Source of the DNA: Thermoplasmata archaeon
Lineage (GTDB): Archaea > Thermoplasmatota > Thermoplasmata > GCA-020350865
Direction of reading: 5' to 3'
DNA length: 5,092 nucleotides
Assembly (NCBI GenBank): GCA_020351895.1
Contig: CP070672.1
Span: 372,404-377,495, forward strand
Part shown: positions 1-5,092 of the stretch, piece after piece
How positions within the stretch are numbered: the first letter of the stretch is position 1
How the letters are laid out: each line of letters starts with the position of its first letter
Translations under genes and position numbers: made by a program
The notes under the pieces: model-generated
Seen by the model: only the letters and a program-made list of their open reading frames with translations
Databases searched by the model: none
Told to the model about the DNA's origin: nothing

Positions 1-458
1 ATTCCATTCTCTGCATAATCGATTGATACATACGATATGCTCCCGCTTGAGCCGTTTAGGAACGTGATACCGTCCCAATCTCCATAACTCGGAGAGGGAG
101 CACTAGATGTATAGTTGATCATGCTGGTATCATTTCCATACGAGTTGAGGAACCCGTAGACGTTTAAACCTGTCCCGAGATCGAAATAGACGATCTGGCC
201 GGGATCAACAGTGAGGGTTGAGTTTACTGATATGAAAATATCCTCATGCACATAGTATTCGTCCGCTCCGCCTGCAGTCACAGCCCCGCCGGAATTGGCC
301 ACAAGGTCATCCATGCTCCAGCTCACGCCATTAGGCATTGTATAACCCACCGCCAAATTAAAGGACAGGGGCATCAACACAGCCAGTCCTGTAAAAACTA
401 GGGTGACGATCATTAACCCAGACACAATTTTCTTATTAAGTTCCCTATCTCTGTTCAT
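1..458 (-). CDS. Secreted/surface protein, N-terminal part of a probable right-handed beta-helix protein (3' end outside window)
   Basis: The frame is open from ATG at 458-456 to the window edge (152 codons), so the C-terminus is missing. The start has an AGGAG site at 472-468, nine bases upstream. The N-terminus is charged (MNRDRELNKK), followed by a hydrophobic stretch at about residues 11-37, which fits a Sec signal peptide with cleavage near AVG-YT or an N-terminal membrane anchor. The mature part starts with a Trp-containing WSMDDLVANSGG segment and goes on to TLTVDPGQIVYFD, GLNVYGFLNSYG, GDWDGITFLNGSSGS and ISYVSIDYAENG. This pattern (high-value start, PG turn, GDW-GI-F, then I-Y--I-YA--G) is typical of right-handed parallel beta-helix repeats in extracellular archaeal and some bacterial proteins. 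Sequons NST (79), NDT (109), NYT (115) and NGS (135) suggest N-glycosylation. There is no cysteine in the visible part. The function is unknown; adhesion, an S-layer-associated role or polysaccharide binding are possible. The coding call is firm, the fold is inferred. Confidence 0.85.
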   Translation of the reverse strand, partial: MNRDRELNKKIVSGLMIVTLVFTGLAVLMPLSFNLAVGYTMPNGVSWSMDDLVANSGGAVTAGGADEYYVHEDIFISVNSTLTVDPGQIVYFDLGTGLNVYGFLNSYGNDTSMINYTSSAPSPSYGDWDGITFLNGSSGSISYVSIDYAENG

Positions 459-481
459 TATACCCCGCTCCTATCGAGCTT

Positions 482-501
482 TTGCCCCTCCTAGAGGGCA
501 A
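482..501 (-). promoter_or_regulatory. 20-base inverted repeat/hairpin upstream of the surface protein gene
   Basis: The arms TTGCCC and GGGCAA pair perfectly. Two further pairs (T489-A495, C490-G494) close a three-base loop with one bulged C at 488. The repeat lies 24-43 bases before the ATG at 458, between TATA-like elements and the Shine-Dalgarno site. No T-run follows on either strand, so it does not look like an intrinsic terminator. It could be a 5'-leader hairpin or an operator half-site pair. The role is inferred only. Confidence 0.4.
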
Positions 502-523
502 TTAAAATACATGCCTTGTGGAG

Positions 524-530
524 TATTTAA
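524..530 (-). promoter_or_regulatory. Candidate archaeal TATA box for the surface protein gene
   Basis: The minus strand reads TTAAATA, preceded by an A-rich CTAAAAACA that could serve as the TFB recognition element. Using the usual archaeal TATA-to-start distance of about 25 bases, transcription would begin near 500, giving a leader of about 43 bases with the hairpin at its 5' end. A second TATA-like TTTTAAT at 507-501 would instead put the start near 478. No bacterial -35/-10 pair stands out. The call depends on the organism being an archaeon. Confidence 0.3.
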
Positions 531-563
531 TGTTTTTAGAACAAAATTTGAATTAAAGTTTGA

Positions 564-1658
564 TTATATCAGACATCCCCAGGCGTGCTCACTGTTTCCC
601 ACACCCCTGCCAAGGTCCTTTTGGGTTTTCCTTTTACCTTGGGACTCAAAGGAAAATCCGGATACAGTGACAGGATACTCATTATAGTACATTAAGGTCT
701 TAATCAATCGAAGCATGGGCTGCTCGAAATACCATGTGGCTCTTGAGTAGGAATTCAGGGTAAAGGATATCTTCTGTTTACCGTTTTTTCCATAAAGCCT
801 GAAAACTGGGAGACCAATTTTGTTGAAAGCCTTTGAAATCCTCACATCCTTGAATTCATAGGCCGTTTCTTCACCCTTTGAATAGAAGCTTATGCTCTTT
901 GATATGTACCTTTCCCCCCAATCCAGTGGACTTCCCAGGGAATCCTTCCTTCGAAACATCGGAGGACCCAAATGGAGCATGTAGTACTGGAAATACGATC
1001 CATCCTCCATATGTATGGTTCCCCAGTACCATGGGGGGATAATGGGTGCAGATATCCTTACCTTCTGAAAATATGCTGTGCCCTTAACCTCTGTATTTTC
1101 CCCATTATTTCTTATAAAACCTTTCAGATTCATCCTGCGGAGCTTCAGAATGTCGAATCCGTATCCAAAATAAAAATTGTTTTGGGAGTACTTATCTTGG
1201 GATAATGGATCGTTTGTAGAGGTAAGATGCAAATCTGCATCGAATCCTTTCTTTTTTAGTTTGACTTGATAGCCTCCTGGCCCCCCTAAAAATGCATAGC
1301 TTTCATCATCCATTGAAACCAGACTACCGTGATCATGGTTATTTTCAACTGCAAAATCGCGCTTATCGAGAATTATAGGCTCTATCATCTCGCTCCCATC
1401 ATAAAACCACGCACCGAGGGCCCCTGCAAATTCTATCTTGTTTCCCTTCTTATGGATGCCTTTTTCTCTTATCCACCATGTGTCGTTAATTCTGAATCTA
1501 TCGCAGTCCTTGGTGGACCACATGGCAGCCAATTGCATAGGATGTTTCGGATCATTGGGATTATCCATGAAAAACAGCCAGAACCACCACCACCACCTGC
1601 GTTTGTACTGACCAGAATCGAGTTCTATGTTCCAAATGCTGTTTTGCACTCTTTTCAC
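564..1658 (-). CDS. Lipocalin-like CrtC/AttH superfamily protein with a WWWW run, function unknown
   Basis: This is a 364-residue protein, probably cytoplasmic: no signal peptide is visible, only a ten-residue aromatic stretch (W22-M31) that is too short for a membrane span. That stretch, RRWWWWFWLFF, likely forms the first strand of a beta-barrel. Other segments that look conserved are AFLGGPGGYQVKL (122-134), GTAYFQKV (193-200) followed by PPWYWGTIHMEDGSYFQYY (208-226), and GVGNSEHAWG (352-361) close to the C-terminus. Alternation of polar and aromatic residues throughout, a W-WG---DGS block mid-protein and a terminal G-G--EHAWG fit the two-domain lipocalin-like proteins related to carotenoid 1,2-hydratase and AttH. 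I recognise the superfamily style, not a specific enzyme, and the substrate is unknown. The GTG at 1658-1656 is taken as start (AAGGA seven bases upstream). GTG at 1649-1647 is an alternative, with AGGTGA (1660-1655) five bases before it, and would remove only three residues. It stands apart from the genes on both sides (131 and 105 bases), so separate transcription is likely. Confidence 0.8.
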   Translation of the reverse strand: MKRVQNSIWNIELDSGQYKRRWWWWFWLFFMDNPNDPKHPMQLAAMWSTKDCDRFRINDTWWIREKGIHKKGNKIEFAGALGAWFYDGSEMIEPIILDKRDFAVENNHDHGSLVSMDDESYAFLGGPGGYQVKLKKKGFDADLHLTSTNDPLSQDKYSQNNFYFGYGFDILKLRRMNLKGFIRNNGENTEVKGTAYFQKVRISAPIIPPWYWGTIHMEDGSYFQYYMLHLGPPMFRRKDSLGSPLDWGERYISKSISFYSKGEETAYEFKDVRISKAFNKIGLPVFRLYGKNGKQKISFTLNSYSRATWYFEQPMLRLIKTLMYYNEYPVTVSGFSFESQGKRKTQKDLGRGVGNSEHAWGCLI

Positions 1659-1710
1659 CTACTATTCCTTTGATAGTATGGGAATATCCATTGTTATGCG
1701 TGATTAACCA

Positions 1711-1724
1711 CCTAAATAAATAGG
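1711..1724 (-). promoter_or_regulatory. TATA-like near-palindrome before the lipocalin-like gene
   Basis: The minus strand reads CCTATTTATTTAGG, in which CCTA and TAGG form inverted ends around an AT core. If TATTTATT serves as the TATA box, transcription would start near 1690 and leave a leader of about 32 bases before the GTG at 1658. The symmetry also fits a small operator. Both readings are inferences from the sequence alone. Confidence 0.25.
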
Positions 1725-1761
1725 GATTTATGGATTGCTGTGGGTCCCGATAATTTAATAA

Positions 1762-1769
1762 TATTTAAA
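1762..1769 (-). promoter_or_regulatory. Candidate archaeal TATA box (TTTAAATA) in the 131-base spacer 1659-1789
   Basis: TTTAAATA on the minus strand matches the archaeal TATA consensus and lies in an AT-rich stretch just after the ligase stop codon. A start near 1738 would give a leader of about 80 bases before the lipocalin-like gene. It competes with the closer element at 1711-1724. The same T-rich tract (AATTTTAAATATTATT) could instead help end transcription of the upstream ligase operon, as archaeal termination uses T-rich sequence without a strong hairpin. Confidence 0.3.
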
Positions 1770-1789
1770 ATTTTAGTTGGCCAGTCCCC

Positions 1790-3352
1790 TTAAACTCCGA
1801 AACCACCATATTTCCTTCTAAGCTCCCTATGAAGGATCTTGCCTGTGGTTGTTCTGGGCATTTCCTCTTGCTTGATAAAATCCACGCTCTTTGGTTTCTT
1901 GTAACCCGCCATCTTGTCCTTGCAGAATTCAATAATCTCGGGCTCAGACGGATCCTCACCGTTTTTTGGAATAACTACAGCCTTTACTGCCTCTCCCCAT
2001 TTGTCGTGGGGAACACCTATTACGGCAACATCAAACACCTTGGGATGCTGGGAGATCACCTCCTCCACTTCTGAAGGATAAACATGCTCACCCCCTGTGA
2101 TTATCATATTCGCCTTTCTGTCCACAAGGTGGTAATATCCATCCTCGTCCCTTTTGGCCATGTCTCCTGCACTGAAAAAATCTCCCACAAAAAACTCCTT
2201 TGTCTTTTCAGGGAGTTTGTAGTATTCATCGAACATCATTGGCCCACGGGAGAAAAGTTCACCCACTTCACCATCTCCAACCTCCTTTCCTTCCTCATCA
2301 AGAAGTTTTATGGTATCGGTTCCCACACATTCTTTTCCAATGGAACCGAGCCTGTCCAACTGCTCCTCGGGCCTTAGGATCGTGACAAGCCCCGCTTCTG
2401 TAGAGCCGTAGGCCTCGAAAAGGGCAGCATTGGGAAAGAATTTCATAATATCCAATTTTGTCTGTTTTCTCACAGGTGCCGAGGAACATAGAAGTTGTTT
2501 TATGGAGCTTCCATCAAAGGTTTTTTTGACCTCCTCCGGGGCATTGAGGATCAGGTTGTAATGAGTGGGAATCATGGAGCTGAACGTGATTTTTTCCTTG
2601 TCAATGATTTCAAGTACTTTCTTAGGATCAAATCCTTTCTCCAAAAGAATGTAAACCGAGGCTCCAATGTATGTGAAGACAAAGGAATAGAACGTAGAGT
2701 TCACATGGCACAGGGGCATGAGAATCAGGGCATAATCATTTAGAGTATATCCAAACTCAACCTCATTTATCAGAAAGAAGGCGATGTACGATTCATGGGA
2801 TCTGAGAACACCTTTTGGGGTTCCTGTTGTGCCAGATGTATACAGGAGGATCCATGTGTCCTTTCCCTCAACCTTGACATTGGGTTCTATATCGGCTCCC
2901 GTGGATACTAAATCCTCGAAATTCGTGTAACCATCAGGCGTTTCGTCTCCAATAAAAATGAAATTTTCGGCAGGAACATTAGGTAAATTTTTTCTTATTA
3001 TCTCGATATTCTTCACGAACTCATCCCTGACGATCACGGCCTTGGTATCCGAGTTGTTTATAATGAACTGCATATCCCTTGGAGCAAGGCGCCAGTTGAT
3101 GGGGACAACAACGATTCCCGCTTTGGCTACCGCAGTATAGACCTCCATGAACTCAAGGCAATTCGTGGAAATGACAGCGAGCCTGTCCCCCTTCTTCAAA
3201 CCCAAATCCATAAGACCGTTGGCAAGACGACATGATCGGCTGTTGTATTCCGCAAAACTTAACCGTCTTTTTGCGTCCTTAAGTGCTAGTTTATTTCCAA
3301 ATTTCTGCGCATTCACTTTGAGTATTTCTCCCATATTGAGCCATGATGTCAT
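1790..3352 (-). CDS. AMP-forming acyl-CoA ligase (class I adenylate-forming enzyme)
   Basis: The 520-residue enzyme activates a carboxylic acid with ATP and CoA to an acyl-CoA, by way of an acyl-adenylate, in the cytoplasm. All core motifs are present: the P-loop LLYTSGTTGTPKG (169-181), PLCHVNS (213-219), EAYGSTEAG (313-321), the ribose-binding aspartate in SAGDMAK (394-400), the hinge VDRKANMIITGGEHVYPSEVE region (410-430) and PRTTTGKILHREL (499-511), with the catalytic lysine at 505. Length and motif spacing are those of medium/long-chain fatty acid, 4-coumarate-like and related CoA ligases; the substrate cannot be assigned. The ATG at 3352-3350 has GGAG (3361-3358) five bases upstream. 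It begins 24 bases after the activator stop, so co-transcription is very likely, and it would supply the CoA thioester for the dehydratase/reductase encoded upstream. Alternative roles such as general fatty acid or aryl acid salvage remain possible. No motif is damaged and the frame is intact. Confidence 0.93.
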   Translation of the reverse strand: MTSWLNMGEILKVNAQKFGNKLALKDAKRRLSFAEYNSRSCRLANGLMDLGLKKGDRLAVISTNCLEFMEVYTAVAKAGIVVVPINWRLAPRDMQFIINNSDTKAVIVRDEFVKNIEIIRKNLPNVPAENFIFIGDETPDGYTNFEDLVSTGADIEPNVKVEGKDTWILLYTSGTTGTPKGVLRSHESYIAFFLINEVEFGYTLNDYALILMPLCHVNSTFYSFVFTYIGASVYILLEKGFDPKKVLEIIDKEKITFSSMIPTHYNLILNAPEEVKKTFDGSSIKQLLCSSAPVRKQTKLDIMKFFPNAALFEAYGSTEAGLVTILRPEEQLDRLGSIGKECVGTDTIKLLDEEGKEVGDGEVGELFSRGPMMFDEYYKLPEKTKEFFVGDFFSAGDMAKRDEDGYYHLVDRKANMIITGGEHVYPSEVEEVISQHPKVFDVAVIGVPHDKWGEAVKAVVIPKNGEDPSEPEIIEFCKDKMAGYKKPKSVDFIKQEEMPRTTTGKILHRELRRKYGGFGV

Positions 3353-3376
3353 ACTTGCTCCCCCTGCAAATTTTAT

Positions 3377-4180
3377 TTATTCCCCAATATGCTCAACAAA
3401 CCTTTCCCTGGCGTATAATGCCGCACCAAAGGCACCTGCAAGTTGGGCATTTTCAGGTATATGGACTTTTACGTTTAACTGTTTTTCCAAAATCTCCCCG
3501 ATGAGGGGATTGTGGGCGATAACACCCCCCGTTAATATGACGGTACCTTCAAGGGTTTCCATTTCCGCAATTCTTTTGACAACCGAAATAAAGGCACCCT
3601 TTACCATGTTTTCCTTGGACTCTCCCTCCTTGATTTTTTCAAGGATTTCGGTTGATGTGAAAACCGTACAAAAGCTGCCCAGCATGATATCCTCTGTTGC
3701 ACCTCTTTCCAGCTCATCAAGACAATCCGAGGCCGTGTCCAGTTTAAGAGCTATCTCCTCCAAAAATGCACCTGTTCCTGCGGCGCATTTTCTATTCATC
3801 TTGAAGTTTATTATCTTGCCGTCCTTATCCAGTTTAATTACCTTGTTGTCCTGACCACCGATATCTATTACGACCATAGGTTCGTTCTTATCCTTAAAAG
3901 CATACCGCCCACCCTTACTGTGACAGGATATCTCGGTCCTCATTTCATTGGCAAATTCTACATTTTCCCTTCCATAACCCGTGGCCACGATGTACTTTAT
4001 AGAATCCCTTGAGATCTTCGCGGAGTTGAGGGCCTCCTGCAAAGCATCCTCGGCCAATTTTCCTAAATTTGTCGTGGTCCTTTTTATGGAGGATCCCAAA
4101 ATACGGGCTTCTGAGTCAATCACTACGGCCTTGGTGGCTGATGCTCCTACATCCACTCCTGCAAAGTAATTTTCACTCAC
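3377..4180 (-). CDS. ATP-dependent activator of 2-hydroxyacyl-CoA dehydratase / benzoyl-CoA reductase (BcrA/BadF/HgdC family)
   Basis: This 267-residue protein belongs to the ASKHA ATPase fold. In this family a homodimer holds one [4Fe-4S] cluster between subunits and uses ATP hydrolysis to push a low-potential electron onto the partner dehydratase or reductase. Seen here: the phosphate-1 loop AGVDVGASATKAVVID (7-22), the second phosphate loop VVIDIGGQDNKVI (103-115), NRKCAAGTGAFLEE (129-142) with Cys132, GSFCTVFTSTEIL (168-180) with Cys171, and the adenosine motif VILTGGVIAHNP (214-225), then LAGAFGAALYA (247-257). The two cysteines match the cluster ligands of the family. The length matches single-domain HgdC/FldI/HadI activators (about 260 residues) and is much shorter than BcrA-type subunits. 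GTG at 4180-4178 is the start: GGAGG (4194-4190) lies nine bases upstream, and the start overlaps the end of the HGD-D gene by 8 bases, indicating translational coupling. An activator for a double-cubane cluster protein is an alternative. Confidence 0.93.
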   Translation of the reverse strand: MSENYFAGVDVGASATKAVVIDSEARILGSSIKRTTTNLGKLAEDALQEALNSAKISRDSIKYIVATGYGRENVEFANEMRTEISCHSKGGRYAFKDKNEPMVVIDIGGQDNKVIKLDKDGKIINFKMNRKCAAGTGAFLEEIALKLDTASDCLDELERGATEDIMLGSFCTVFTSTEILEKIKEGESKENMVKGAFISVVKRIAEMETLEGTVILTGGVIAHNPLIGEILEKQLNVKVHIPENAQLAGAFGAALYARERFVEHIGE

Positions 4181-5092
4181 GTTTACTTTCCTCCAGTTGC
4201 TCGATAAAAGCCTCGATATTGGTTTTTGCCTGCTCCTCTGAGTAACATCTCAGATCATTTAAATCACCGCTTATTATGAGGGTGGGTATTCCCAGGTTCT
4301 CCCTGAGCCTCGCAGGCATACCGTACCTGGCATTGGAATTGTTTGGGCAGGTCTTTGAATCGTGGAATATTACACCGTCTATTTTGAATTTCTTCACCAT
4401 ATCAGCTATGTATTGCTCCTTGATTCTCTCAGAGCGGTTGATAAATATCTCTGTGTAGGCCTTTGCCATGCTGTAAAATGGTTCTTTCGCATCGAAGGAA
4501 TCGAATATCCAGCTGTTGCAATAGGTTGAAGCCACTATGCAGGTCTTTAATCTAGAAAATTGCTCAGATAGGGGCCTGAGCTTTCCCCAGATGGGCATTC
4601 CGTCCCAGTACAACCTGAATCTTTCTCCATCCACGGCTGCAACACCGAGTTTTACTCTCTCCTCCATTTCAGCCTTCAATTCCTGGTAATAATCCACGGC
4701 CTTTTGCAATCCCCTCATTACAACTATTGGTCCCATATGTATCGTGCCGTCAAAGAAGGTCAGAGGAGAGGGTAAATTGGCGGCGGTATTTAACACACCT
4801 TTCCAAAGTTCTGTGGCCTCCTGCGAAAGTCTTACTGCCTCGCTTAAAGCATCTGGATCGAATTTCTTCCCAGAGATTTTTTCCAGGGGCTCCACCATTT
4901 CCTTCAACTGTCCTTCCACGTCTCTAATATGATTATCCTCTAAAATGTCCACTGCTTTTGGGGCATTAACTCCCATAATGGGCACATTGAATTCCCTTGA
5001 GTAGTATGAAAACCATTCCTGAACATCCCTGCATTGATTGGTGTTGTACACCAAAACATCCGGCTTTGGGACGGATTGTATTTCATAGGCTC
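4173..5092 (-). CDS. HGD-D family iron-sulfur subunit (2-hydroxyacyl-CoA dehydratase / benzoyl-CoA reductase-like), 5' end outside window
   Basis: The frame is open from the right edge (first full codon at 5090) to TGA at 4175-4173, giving 305 visible residues; a TTG at 5054 is in frame, but the reading continues upstream of it (AYEIQSVPKPDVLVYNTNQC), so it is internal. Family members have about 370-430 residues, so roughly the first 70-120 are missing. Family marks are PDVLVYNTNQC near the visible start, RLYWDGMPIWGKLRPL (159-173), VASTYCNSWIFD (186-197), FHDSKTCPNNSNARYGMP (242-259) and the terminal GDLNDLRCYSEEQ, then NIEAFIEQLEE. Cysteines 20, 184, 191, 248 and 282 (numbered from the edge) include the likely ligands of a [4Fe-4S] cluster. 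The protein would bind a CoA thioester and, after one-electron reduction by the activator encoded directly downstream, dehydrate or reduce it. Whether it acts as the B or C subunit of a heterodimer, a benzoyl-CoA reductase subunit or a double-cubane protein cannot be settled; a partner subunit could lie upstream, outside the window. Confidence 0.9.
   Translation of the reverse strand, partial: AYEIQSVPKPDVLVYNTNQCRDVQEWFSYYSREFNVPIMGVNAPKAVDILEDNHIRDVEGQLKEMVEPLEKISGKKFDPDALSEAVRLSQEATELWKGVLNTAANLPSPLTFFDGTIHMGPIVVMRGLQKAVDYYQELKAEMEERVKLGVAAVDGERFRLYWDGMPIWGKLRPLSEQFSRLKTCIVASTYCNSWIFDSFDAKEPFYSMAKAYTEIFINRSERIKEQYIADMVKKFKIDGVIFHDSKTCPNNSNARYGMPARLRENLGIPTLIISGDLNDLRCYSEEQAKTNIEAFIEQLEESKRE
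4190..4194 (-). promoter_or_regulatory. Ribosome binding site of the activator inside the HGD-D gene
   Basis: GGAGG on the minus strand lies within the last codons of the HGD-D gene, nine bases before the GTG at 4180-4178. It decides the start of the activator, since that start is GTG and overlaps the upstream stop codon (GTGAGTGA). Confidence 0.7.

Noticed and set aside
482..501. Intrinsic terminator for the lipocalin-like gene
   Set aside because: No T-run follows the hairpin on the minus strand and it lies downstream of TATA-like elements of the next gene.
471..512. Thirteen-codon leader ORF before the surface protein gene
   Set aside because: It begins with an ATG lacking a convincing ribosome binding site and has no attenuator-like codon pattern; such short frames occur by chance.
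403..687. Plus-strand open frame of 94 codons covering the intergenic spacer near 459-563
   Set aside because: It overlaps the 5' end of the surface protein gene and the 3' end of the lipocalin-like gene in antisense, and no good ribosome binding site or domain is visible.
1584..1596. CCA trinucleotide repeat, possible microsatellite or His-rich stretch
   Set aside because: It is explained by four TGG codons (W22-W25) on the minus strand in a solid coding frame.
1329..1673. Plus-strand open frame with a proline run opposite the lipocalin-like gene
   Set aside because: The proline run (PPPPP) is simply the antisense of the tryptophan codons and flanking bases; the rest has no domain features.
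1765..1959. Minus-strand 64-codon frame at the 3' end of the ligase
   Set aside because: It is an out-of-frame reading within the ligase C-terminal domain, whose own frame carries the conserved A10 lysine motif.
3147..3854. Long plus-strand open frame (235 codons) opposite the ligase and activator
   Set aside because: It lies antisense across two genes with complete catalytic motifs, its product is a Ser/Leu-rich low-complexity string with no recognisable domain, and it spans the intergenic junction.
4173..5054. Start of the HGD-D protein at TTG 5054
   Set aside because: The frame stays open upstream to the window edge and encodes family-like residues (PKPDVLVYNTNQC), and the visible length is well below the family norm.

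Overview
The window carries five protein genes, all on the minus strand, so it reads from right to left. Two genes run off the ends: a dehydratase/reductase subunit at the right edge (N-terminus missing) and a secreted protein at the left edge (C-terminus missing). I see no tRNA, rRNA, CRISPR array, transposase or long repeat.

Right part (5092 to 1790): a compact transcription unit of three genes. First is a [4Fe-4S] protein of the HGD-D family (2-hydroxyacyl-CoA dehydratase / benzoyl-CoA reductase type). Next is its ATP-dependent activator of the BcrA/BadF/HgdC type, whose GTG start overlaps the preceding gene by 8 bases. Third, after a 24-base gap, is an AMP-forming acyl-CoA ligase with a full set of adenylation motifs. 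Together they suggest that a carboxylic acid is activated to its CoA thioester and then dehydrated or reduced by a low-potential one-electron (ketyl-radical type) chemistry, in a strict anaerobe. The substrate cannot be read from the sequence.

Middle (1658 to 564): a 364-residue protein rich in aromatic residues. It looks like the lipocalin-like CrtC/AttH (carotenoid 1,2-hydratase-like) superfamily, has a run of four tryptophans near the N-terminus, and has no established function. A 131-base AT-rich spacer with archaeal TATA-like elements separates it from the ligase, so it probably has its own promoter.

Left part (458 to 1): the first 152 residues of a secreted or surface protein with a signal peptide or N-terminal anchor, four N-glycosylation sequons and the start of what looks like a right-handed beta-helix. 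A 105-base spacer upstream of it holds a TATA-like element and a 20-base inverted repeat.

Organism: probably an anaerobic archaeon, and the style of the surface protein together with the aromatic lipocalin-like protein makes me think of uncultured Thermoplasmatota (Marine Benthic Group D-like) lineages. This rests on pattern memory plus TATA-like rather than -35/-10 promoter elements. Shine-Dalgarno sites are clear (GGAGG-like) and two of the starts are GTG. An anaerobic bacterium is not excluded.
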